From SIG440 sp045587485 (GTDB lineage Bacteria > Bacillota > Clostridia > Monoglobales > Monoglobaceae): a DNA stretch of 19,380 nucleotides. The notes below the pieces were generated by a model. It saw only the letters and a program-made list of their open reading frames with translations. It ran no database searches and was not told where the DNA came from. How positions within the stretch are numbered: the stretch's first letter is position 1; each line of letters begins with the position of its first letter. Shown in pieces: positions 13,751-19,380 of this stretch. Location of the stretch: positions 1 to 19,380 of the forward strand of contig JAZNCI010000063.1 in NCBI GenBank assembly GCA_045587485.1. The letters are read 5' to 3'. The translations under genes were made by a program, and so were the position numbers.

Positions 13751-15109
13751 ATGATTAACACAAGAGAAATTATCGAAACAATCAAGATGATTGATGATCA
13801 GCATCTTGATATAAGAACAATAACTATGGGCATTTCACTTCTTGACTGTATTGACAGCAGTGCAGAGAAGGCGTGCGAAAAAATCTATAAAAAAATTACG
13901 CATCTTGCAAAGGATTTGGTGAAAACTGGCGAGGATATAAGCCGTCAGTATGGTATTCCCATTATCAACAAAAGGATTTCAGTGACACCCATTGCGATGA
14001 TTGCAGGAGCAAGCGATGCAGATAATTATGTGATGTTTGCTGAAGCTCTTGACCGTGCAGCAAAAGCTACAGGAGTAAATTTTATCGGTGGATTTTCTGC
14101 TTTGGTTCACAAGGATTTTACAAAAGGCGACCGCATTTTGATTGAATCAATTCCAGAGGCGCTTGCCAGTACCGAGCGTGTATGCTCATCGGTTGGTGTT
14201 GCTACAACCAAGGCGGGCATCAATATGGATGCTGTAAAGCTTATGGGTCAGGCGATAAAGAAAACAGCAGAAATAACTGCGGATAAAGATTCTTTCGGAT
14301 GTGCCAAATTGGTTGTATTTTCTAATGCAGTAGAGGACAATCCTTTTATGGCAGGTGCATTCCATGGCGTTGGCGAGGGCGACTGTGTAATAAATGTTGG
14401 GGTAAGTGGCCCCGGTGTGGTTAAAGCAGCACTTGAAAAGGTAAAAGGCAAGGATTTTGGTACTGTTGCTGAAACTATAAAGAAAACAGCATTTAAGATT
14501 ACCCGTATGGGTCAGCTTGTTGCGCAAGAGGCATCACGTAGACTTGGCGTACCCTTCGGTATAGTAGATTTGTCTCTTGCACCTACGCCCGAAATTGGTG
14601 ACAGCGTTGCGTACATCTTAGAGGAAATGGGTCTTGAAAAATGCGGAACTCATGGCACAACTGCCGCTCTTGCGCTTCTTAATGATGCGGTTAAAAAGGG
14701 AGGTGTGATGGCATCAAGCTATGTTGGTGGTTTGAGCGGTGCTTTTATTCCCGTAAGTGAGGATGCAGGAATGATTTCCGCAGCCGAGTGCGGAGCGCTC
14801 AGCCTTGACAAGCTTGAGGCAATGACCTGTGTCTGCTCGGTTGGTCTTGATATGGTTGCTGTTCCCGGTGATACACCTGCGGAAACAATTTCGGCGATAA
14901 TTGCCGACGAGGCGGCAATCGGAATGATTAATCAGAAAACCACGGCCGTAAGAATTATTCCGGTGGCGGGCAAAACTGTTGGCGAAAGTGTTGAATTTGG
15001 CGGACTTTTGGGCTATGCACCCATTATGCCGGTGCATCAATATTCAAGTGCAGAATTTATCAATCGTGGCGGCAGAATACCTGCCCCCATTCATAGTTTA
15101 AAGAATTAA
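13751..15109 (+). CDS. DUF711/PFL family protein (UPF0210)
   Basis: A 452-residue cytoplasmic protein of the UPF0210/DUF711 family, related in fold to pyruvate formate-lyase-type enzymes but with no proven reaction known to me. Family-type segments include TITMGISLLDCID near the N-terminus, NFIGGFSALVHKDFTKGD, VVFSNAVEDNPFMAGAFHGVGEGD, VINVGVSGPGVV, GIVDLSLAPTPEIGDSVA and YVGGLSGAFIPVSEDAGM. I cannot identify the PFL glycyl-radical motif and would not call it a glycyl-radical enzyme. Length is full for the family. It is co-transcribed with the ACT protein 19 nt upstream and is closed by a terminator 2 nt after its stop. Confidence 0.92.
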   Translation: MINTREIIETIKMIDDQHLDIRTITMGISLLDCIDSSAEKACEKIYKKITHLAKDLVKTGEDISRQYGIPIINKRISVTPIAMIAGASDADNYVMFAEALDRAAKATGVNFIGGFSALVHKDFTKGDRILIESIPEALASTERVCSSVGVATTKAGINMDAVKLMGQAIKKTAEITADKDSFGCAKLVVFSNAVEDNPFMAGAFHGVGEGDCVINVGVSGPGVVKAALEKVKGKDFGTVAETIKKTAFKITRMGQLVAQEASRRLGVPFGIVDLSLAPTPEIGDSVAYILEEMGLEKCGTHGTTAALALLNDAVKKGGVMASSYVGGLSGAFIPVSEDAGMISAAECGALSLDKLEAMTCVCSVGLDMVAVPGDTPAETISAIIADEAAIGMINQKTTAVRIIPVAGKTVGESVEFGGLLGYAPIMPVHQYSSAEFINRGGRIPAPIHSLKN

Positions 15110-15111
15110 CT

Positions 15112-15139
15112 AAACTTCCGCCATATGGCGGAAGTTTTT
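15112..15139 (+). terminator. Intrinsic terminator after the DUF711 gene
   Basis: AAACTTCCGCC (15112-15122) and GGCGGAAGTTT (15127-15137) form a perfect 11-bp stem with loop ATAT, running into TTTTT. It starts just after the stop codon at 15109. An in-frame ATG at 15125 for the next gene lies in this hairpin and is not used. Confidence 0.9.
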
Positions 15140-15157
15140 GTGAAAAAGGGTGAAAAT

Positions 15158-15358
15158 ATGGATGAACTTATAAAAAGAATAAATGAGCTGTATGCTAAGT
15201 CAAAGAGTGAGGGGTTAACAGAGGAAGAGAAGTTAGAACAAGCCGAGCTGAGGAAAAAATATATTCAATCATTCCGCCAGGGTGTCAAAAACACAATGGA
15301 GAATGTCAGAATTATAGATAGCAACGGAAACAAGAAAAAATTGGAAAAAAGAAAATAG
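15158..15358 (+). CDS. DUF896 domain protein (YnzC-like)
   Basis: A small 66-residue cytoplasmic protein of the DUF896 family. The start at 15158 is chosen because MDELIKRINELYAKSKSEGL is the usual family N-terminus and AGGG lies 7 nt upstream; the longer reading from 15125 would start inside the terminator hairpin. The LTEEEKLEQAELRKKYI segment is the hallmark two-helix region, followed by SFRQGVKNTMENVRII and a basic tail (KKKLEKRK). In B. subtilis a relative is in the SOS regulon, but no LexA box is evident here. No separate promoter is clear, so it may depend on transcripts that pass the upstream terminator. Function unknown. Confidence 0.88.
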   Translation: MDELIKRINELYAKSKSEGLTEEEKLEQAELRKKYIQSFRQGVKNTMENVRIIDSNGNKKKLEKRK

Positions 15359-15366
15359 TTTTATAT

Positions 15367-15393
15367 TGCAACCTTTTGGCAGGTTATTTGGTA
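15367..15393 (+). promoter_or_regulatory. Candidate ECF-type (autoregulated) promoter for the sigma factor gene
   Basis: TGCAAC (15367-15372) followed after 17 nt by GGTA (15390-15393) resembles the AAC-type -35 and CGTA-like -10 of ECF sigma promoters. TATTAT overlaps it at 15392-15397. ECF sigma genes often activate themselves, which makes this plausible, but the match is loose. Confidence 0.35.
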
Positions 15394-15418
15394 TTATATA
15401 TGAGAGGAGGTTCAGGGA

Positions 15419-15907
15419 TTGTCTGAAAATACGCTCAAGAAAATTGACAAACGTGATATTGTTGAAAAATATTTCGATATGATATACAAGCTGGCTTTAT
15501 CACAGACGAAGAGCCGCGATTCGGCTGACGATGTTGTTCAGGAGGTCTTTTTGCGTTTTTTGAAATCGGACAAGGATTTTCAGAGCGACGAGCATATAAA
15601 GGCGTGGCTTATACGGGTTACGATAAACTGCAGTCATAATGTATTTTCAAATTCCTGGGTTCAGAAAACGGCGCCCCTTACCGAGGATATTGTCTTTGAC
15701 ACCGAGGAAAAGGGAGATGTTTATTATGCGGTACTTGAGCTTCCGCAAAAATACAGAGCGGTGATACATCTTTATTATTATGAGGATATGTCGATTGAGG
15801 AAATTTCAAAAGCTTTTGGGTCAAATCAGTCTACGGTCAAATCACAGCTCAGCCGTGGCAGAAAAATGCTGAAGAATATGCTTGAAGGGGGATACGGTCT
15901 TGTTTAA
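15419..15907 (+). CDS. ECF-type RNA polymerase sigma-70 family factor
   Basis: A 162-residue sigma factor with only regions 2 and 4, the ECF (group 4) layout. Region 2 contains SADDVVQEVFLRFL (35-48, core-polymerase and -10 contact) and HIKAWLIRVTINCSHN (59-74). Region 4 contains LPQKYRAVIHLYYYEDMSIEEISKAFG and the helix-turn-helix QSTVKSQLSRGRKML (107-151), which contacts the -35. It starts at TTG 15419 with GAGGAGG 8 nt upstream. Its last codons overlap the next gene by 8 nt. That gene encodes a one-pass membrane protein that is probably its anti-sigma regulator. The signal and target genes are unknown. Confidence 0.92.
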   Translation: MSENTLKKIDKRDIVEKYFDMIYKLALSQTKSRDSADDVVQEVFLRFLKSDKDFQSDEHIKAWLIRVTINCSHNVFSNSWVQKTAPLTEDIVFDTEEKGDVYYAVLELPQKYRAVIHLYYYEDMSIEEISKAFGSNQSTVKSQLSRGRKMLKNMLEGGYGLV

Positions 15908-16670
15908 AAAATATTATAAGGCTGCCAATGATGACATTCAAACAAACAGAGAATTGATTGATAAAATCTTTGAAGCGGCAGAAAAACCGTCAAAGACTGT
16001 TAAATTTGCAAAGATTTATAAGATTGGTACGGCTGTTGCAGCGGTATTTGTTTTTGCGGCAGGTGCATTTTTGTATCCGCAGATAACAAGGCTTAATGAA
16101 GAACCAATACCACAGGTGGAAACAGGTCAGGAGATTGAGGAGAAAGTTATTCAAAAGGTGGAGAAAGAGAATTTCTACCAGCAAACACCTGAATCCGTAG
16201 TAAAGCAGAAAAATTCTGCAAAGACAGCGAGTGAGCCTGCTCCTGAACCCATTATAGAGGATGAAAATTTAGGAATAGACGTCGCATCAGAGACAAAAGA
16301 TGCTCAACCCTTTTCCATTCCTGAAGGAACATATGCCAGAACGATAGAGGCACAGCCTGCTTTTGATACTAAAGAAGTTTTGTTTGACAGTTTTAAAGAG
16401 GTATCAGAAGAGGAGACTGAAAATGTTCAGGAATTCCTTAAAGCAACCTTGGGTGAAAAGGATGAAGAAACAGGCAACATTTTTTTATTTGAGATTGTTG
16501 GCAAGGCAGAAAATATGTATCTTGGCAGATGGAAATGGTTTGTTGTGGATCATAATTCCTTGCTGTGCGATTTTGTGCTGAATGAAGAACTGACCGAGAT
16601 GTATGAGTGTATTTATACAGAAAACGGAGCAGTTCAATGGAATATACAAAATAATTTGGTCGGCAACTAA
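15900..16670 (+). CDS. Single-pass membrane protein, probable anti-sigma partner
   Basis: A 256-residue protein starting at TTG 15900 with AAGGGGG 8 nt upstream. The reading frame stays open to 15882, but that start has no ribosome site. A short cytoplasmic N-terminus (about 40 residues, with RELIDKIFEAAEKPSK) precedes one transmembrane segment (about 41-60, IGTAVAAVFVFAAGAFLYP). The outside part has a low-complexity acidic/proline linker (about 70-150) and a small C-terminal domain (about 160-256) with no motif I recognise. The 8-nt overlap with the sigma gene implies coupled translation. This topology is typical of anti-sigma factors. The zinc-binding ZAS motif is not seen, so the sigma-binding role is inferred from position. 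A terminator follows. Confidence 0.72.
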   Translation: MFKKYYKAANDDIQTNRELIDKIFEAAEKPSKTVKFAKIYKIGTAVAAVFVFAAGAFLYPQITRLNEEPIPQVETGQEIEEKVIQKVEKENFYQQTPESVVKQKNSAKTASEPAPEPIIEDENLGIDVASETKDAQPFSIPEGTYARTIEAQPAFDTKEVLFDSFKEVSEEETENVQEFLKATLGEKDEETGNIFLFEIVGKAENMYLGRWKWFVVDHNSLLCDFVLNEELTEMYECIYTENGAVQWNIQNNLVGN

Positions 16671-16674
16671 ACCG

Positions 16675-16706
16675 AACACCCTGAAGTAGTCTTTGGGGTG
16701 TTTTTT
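16675..16706 (+). terminator. Intrinsic terminator of the sigma/partner operon
   Basis: AACACCC (16675-16681) pairs with GGGTGTT (16696-16702). The inner TGAAG/CTTTG extends the stem to 12 bp with two wobbles and a TAGT loop. A run of T follows to 16706. Confidence 0.88.
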
Positions 16707-16707
16707 C

Positions 16708-16736
16708 TTGACTTATGCAAAAAATAGATGTATAAT
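16708..16736 (+). promoter_or_regulatory. Strong sigma-A-type promoter of the EamA transporter gene
   Basis: TTGACT (16708-16713) and TATAAT (16731-16736) are separated by exactly 17 nt. It starts right after the preceding terminator and 39 nt before the EamA start. Confidence 0.92.
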
Positions 16737-16774
16737 GTCGAAGGACTTTTGGTTTTGGAAGGAGTTTTACATAT

Positions 16775-17671
16775 ATGAAAAAAATTCAGGCCCTTGGTAT
16801 TTTGCTTCTTACAGCAATGATATGGGGTTTTGCATTTGTCGCTCAAAGAGTGGGAGCGGATTTTGTTGGTCCATTCACCTTTAACGGTATAAGATTTTCT
16901 CTGGGCGCACTTTCACTTGTTCCTGTTATAATGCTTTTTGAAAAGCGTGAAAATGAAGGCTGTGTTCATAAACCAAAATTACGTTTAAGCATTATTGTGG
17001 GAATTATAGCTGGAATAATACTTTTTATTGCGTCATCGTTACAACAGATAGGCATTGAGATTACAGGCAGTGCAGGTAAAGCGGGATTTATAACTGGGCT
17101 TTATACTGTTCTGGTTCCGATATTTGGGATTTTTCTCAAAAAGAAAACAAACATAAACATATGGATTGGTGCGTTGTTTGCCGTTGTGGGTATGTTTTTG
17201 CTTTGTATAAACGATAAGTGGCAAATCAGCTTTGGTGACGCAATATTGTTTTGCGGCTCAGTATTTTGGGCGTTTCATATTTTGGTTATTGACCGTTTTG
17301 TCAATTCAATTTATTCGTTGCGTTTTGCGATGATTCAGTTTGCGGTTTGTGGCGTGCTGGGTTTGTTTTTTGCCTTTGCAGGTGAAACAATAACCCTTGA
17401 AGGTATGAAGGCTGCCGCTCTGCCAATTTTATACGGCGGAATTATGTCTGTTGGTATTGCATACACTTGTCAGATTATAGGACAAAAGTACGCTGACCCC
17501 ACATATGCATCAATTATTTTGTCAACCGAGTCGATGTTTAGCGCAATAGGCGGTGCGATAATTCTGCACGAGGTTATGACGGGCAGAGGCTATGTGGGCT
17601 GTTTATGCATATTTATTGGTATAATTGTGTCGCAGATGCTTCCACGAAAACTGAAAAAGCCTGTAAAATAG
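16775..17671 (+). CDS. EamA/DMT family transporter
   Basis: A 298-residue membrane protein of the drug/metabolite transporter superfamily, normally ten transmembrane helices made of two EamA repeats and acting as a metabolite exporter. The first repeat begins ALGILLLTAMIWGFAFVAQR (the W-G-x-x-F motif) and ends with GAALFAVVGMFLL-like sequence; the second starts around GDAILFCGSVFWAFHILVIDRF and contains YTCQIIGQKYADPTYASIILSTESMFSAIGGAIILHE, the classic second-repeat motif. AAGGAG lies 10 nt upstream of the ATG. It has its own promoter. No terminator separates it from the truncated sigma gene 27 nt downstream. Substrate unknown. Confidence 0.92.
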   Translation: MKKIQALGILLLTAMIWGFAFVAQRVGADFVGPFTFNGIRFSLGALSLVPVIMLFEKRENEGCVHKPKLRLSIIVGIIAGIILFIASSLQQIGIEITGSAGKAGFITGLYTVLVPIFGIFLKKKTNINIWIGALFAVVGMFLLCINDKWQISFGDAILFCGSVFWAFHILVIDRFVNSIYSLRFAMIQFAVCGVLGLFFAFAGETITLEGMKAAALPILYGGIMSVGIAYTCQIIGQKYADPTYASIILSTESMFSAIGGAIILHEVMTGRGYVGCLCIFIGIIVSQMLPRKLKKPVK

Positions 17672-17698
17672 CTGTTTCCCCAAAGGACACCAGCGCCG

Positions 17699-18184
17699 AT
17701 GATTGTCGGGGAAATACGCAGATATCTTCGCGATAATACATCTATCCGTGTCAGTCGTTCGCTCAGGGATACTGCATACAAAGCTCTTTCTGCTAAAGAA
17801 CGGCTTGTGAACAAAAATTCAAAAGAGCCTACTATTGAGGAAATAGCCGCAGAAATGGGGATGAAACGAGAGGATGTATCAAATGCTCTTGATGCAATAA
17901 TGGACCCCGTTTCACTTTATGAGCCAGTGTATCACGATGGCGGTGATGCTGTTTTTGTTATGGATCAGGTTAAGGACGAAAAAAATCTTGATGATTCGTG
18001 GCTGCAGGAAATTTCCATTAAAGAAGCAATGAAACGATTAAATCATCGGGAGCAGAATATATTGAAATTAAGATTTTTTATGGGTAAAACTCAGATGGAG
18101 ATTGCCAATGAAATAGGGATCTCTCAGGCGCAGGTTTCAAGGCTTGAAAAGAATGCCCTTGGGCATATGAAAAAGTATCTTTAA
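17699..18184 (+). pseudogene. sigG: N-terminally truncated sporulation sigma factor SigG
   Basis: The 161-residue reading frame matches the C-terminal part of SigG, the forespore sigma factor of endospore formers: MIVGEIRRYLRD, IRVSRSLRDTAYKAL, SLYEPVYHDGGDAVFVMDQ, and the region 4 helix-turn-helix KTQMEIANEIGISQAQVSRLEK. In Bacillus subtilis SigG the equivalent methionine is near residue 97 of about 260, so the core-binding and -10-binding parts of region 2 are missing. Upstream in frame there are nine unrelated codons, then a stop at 17669-17671. AAAGGA lies 11 nt before the ATG, so a short product could be made. The frame is intact, with no frameshift. It is either a recent deletion product or an assembly join. 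A functional region 3-4 protein is less likely. Confidence 0.8.
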
Positions 18185-18218
18185 AAAATTCGGGGCGGGA
18201 CTTCACCCCGCCCAATTT
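18184..18218 (+). terminator. Intrinsic terminator after the SigG remnant
   Basis: GGGCGGG (18193-18199) pairs with CCCGCCC (18207-18213) around a 7-nt loop, flanked by AAATT and AATTT that can extend the stem. The T tail is short. Confidence 0.7.
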
Positions 18219-18237
18219 ACATAAAGCAGGTGTTAGT

Positions 18238-19341
18238 TTGTTAAAAAAGTTTTTTCTTAAAAACGAGGTTATGTGTATTGCGATTTTAGCAGCCGTAATT
18301 ACATCAATATTTGTACCGCCCGACAGTGAGTATCTGGGGTATTTTGATTTTAAGACCCTGACTTGTCTTTTTTGCACTCTTGCGGTTGTGTGTGCATTGA
18401 AAAATATCTATTTTTTCAGAATTGTTGCCAGCGAGATTGTTAAGGTGTTTAAAACAACAAGGTCTGCAGTCATTGCACTTGTATACATAACCTTTATCGG
18501 CTCTATGCTGATTGCAAATGATATGGCTCTTATCACATTTTTGCCTTTGGGTTATTATGCTCTTACCTCCACCGAAAATGAAAAGTATATGGGCTTTACA
18601 TTTATTATGCAGAATATTGCGGCAAACCTTGGAGGAATGCTGACACCCTTCGGCAATCCTCAAAACCTTTATCTTTATAGTTATTTTAACATTTCCACGG
18701 GTGAATTTGTCAGAATAATGTTTTTGCCGTTTGTTGTTTCGATTATTTTGATTACACTTTGTTGTTTCAGGGTGGATAATAATAAACTGAACATCGAAAA
18801 AGCTTATGACAAAAAGATTAACTGGAAGAGGACATCCATTTATCTTGTACTGTTTGCTTTTTCAATACTTATTGTCTTCAGGTCGGTTTCTTATATATGG
18901 GGGCTTATTGTGATACCTGTTGCGTTGCTTTTTCTTGACCGCAAGGCACTTAAAATGGTTGATTATTCGTTGCTTGTGACCTTTTGTGCATTCTTTGTTT
19001 TTGCTGGGAATATGTCAAGAATTTCACAAGTAAGCAGTTTTCTTGGTGGGCTTGTGGAAACGAATACTCTGCTTTTCAGTGTGTTGTCCTGTCAATTTAT
19101 CAGCAATGTGCCAAGCGCAATACTGCTGTCAAGATTTACCGAAAATTATTCTCAATTGCTTGTTGCAGTAAATATTGGTGGTGCAGGAACTTTAATTGCA
19201 TCGCTTGCCAGCCTTATAACTTTCCGTGAGTATGTGAAGCGTGAGCCTGAACACGCAAGGGATTATATAAAACAGTTCTCAATATATAATTTTGGAATAC
19301 TTTTAATATTATTGGTTTTAATGTTAATTCTTATCGGCTAA
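18238..19341 (+). CDS. SLC13/ArsB-type anion (citrate-like) permease
   Basis: A 367-residue polytopic membrane protein related to the ion-transporter superfamily that includes SLC13, CitT and ArsB permeases. Signature hairpin segments are ANDMALITFLPLGYY (93-107) and ANLGGMLTPFGNPQNLYLYS (129-148) in the first half, and FISNVPSAILLSRF followed by VNIGGAGTLIASLASLITFREY in the second half, the paired repeats of this fold. It is shorter than typical SLC13 members (about 430-470 residues), with few residues before the first membrane segment. TTG 18238 is the start, with AGCAGGTG upstream. The 20 nt after the preceding terminator leave no room for a clear promoter. Substrate (citrate, another dicarboxylate, or an ion) unassigned. 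Confidence 0.82.
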   Translation: MLKKFFLKNEVMCIAILAAVITSIFVPPDSEYLGYFDFKTLTCLFCTLAVVCALKNIYFFRIVASEIVKVFKTTRSAVIALVYITFIGSMLIANDMALITFLPLGYYALTSTENEKYMGFTFIMQNIAANLGGMLTPFGNPQNLYLYSYFNISTGEFVRIMFLPFVVSIILITLCCFRVDNNKLNIEKAYDKKINWKRTSIYLVLFAFSILIVFRSVSYIWGLIVIPVALLFLDRKALKMVDYSLLVTFCAFFVFAGNMSRISQVSSFLGGLVETNTLLFSVLSCQFISNVPSAILLSRFTENYSQLLVAVNIGGAGTLIASLASLITFREYVKREPEHARDYIKQFSIYNFGILLILLVLMLILIG

Positions 19342-19380
19342 ACAGAACCCAAAGCTGACTCCGTACAAATTACGAAGAAG
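19342..19380. other. No feature seen in the final 39 bases
   Basis: The stretch after the permease stop codon holds no gene start, hairpin or promoter that I can support; the window ends too soon to judge. Confidence 0.6.

Noticed and set aside
14186..14527. Antisense ORFs inside the DUF711 gene
   Set aside because: They are shadows of a well-supported plus-strand gene, with no ribosome site and no recognisable product.
15125..15157. Longer DUF896 start
   Set aside because: The ATG lies in the loop and stem of a perfect terminator hairpin; the family N-terminus and an AGGG site fit 15158.
1..19380. CRISPR array, tRNA, rRNA or prophage genes
   Set aside because: I saw no regularly spaced direct repeats, cloverleaf-like sequences, rRNA segments or phage protein motifs on either strand.

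Overview
The window looks like chromosomal DNA from an AT-rich member of the class Clostridia (Firmicutes). The evidence is the gene families (CarD/RadA/IspD/IspF cluster, CIRCE-controlled groESL, type III pantothenate kinase, a SigG-type sporulation sigma factor), strong GGAGG-type ribosome binding sites, TTG/GTG starts and sigma-A-like promoters. I cannot name a genus. It is mostly core metabolism and housekeeping. I see no phage, CRISPR array, rRNA or tRNA genes.

Layout. Positions 1-284 hold a non-coding, highly structured element with 35-bp imperfect terminal inverted repeats, ending beside the tcdA stop codon. From 285 to 13310 every gene is on the minus strand. In the order they are transcribed these are: ygiQ (radical SAM)-folD-radA-carD-ispD-ispF; then groES-groEL with promoter and CIRCE operator; then a polar amino-acid ABC transporter (binding protein, permease, ATPase) with its own promoter, an internal terminator/attenuator and a final terminator; then coaX, an ECF-transporter S component and tcdA. 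At about 13.3-13.46 kb two good promoters face away from each other. From 13462 to the end all genes are on the plus strand: ACT-domain protein and DUF711/PFL protein, terminator, DUF896 protein, an ECF-type sigma factor with a translationally overlapping membrane partner, terminator, strong promoter, EamA/DMT exporter, an N-terminally truncated SigG, terminator, and a citrate/anion-type permease.

How it fits together. The minus-strand half covers one-carbon metabolism (FolD), DNA repair (RadA), rRNA/transcription control (CarD), isoprenoid precursors (IspD, IspF), protein folding (GroESL), amino-acid uptake, CoA synthesis (CoaX, perhaps with pantothenate uptake by the S component) and tRNA modification (TcdA). 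The plus-strand half is less well understood: a conserved but uncharacterised ACT-DUF711 pair and an envelope-type sigma/partner module.

The most interesting items are: (i) a family of structured intergenic repeats with the same bulged-stem architecture and two compensatory base-pair changes, found upstream of coaX, inside the unusually long groES leader, and between ispD and ispF; (ii) the terminal-inverted-repeat element at the left edge, with alternative internal folds; (iii) a SigG gene missing everything before its MI(I/V)GEIRRYLRD segment yet still open for 161 codons; (iv) the ECF sigma factor with a one-pass membrane partner of unknown sensor domain; and (v) a 122-nt out-of-frame ygiQ/folD overlap.
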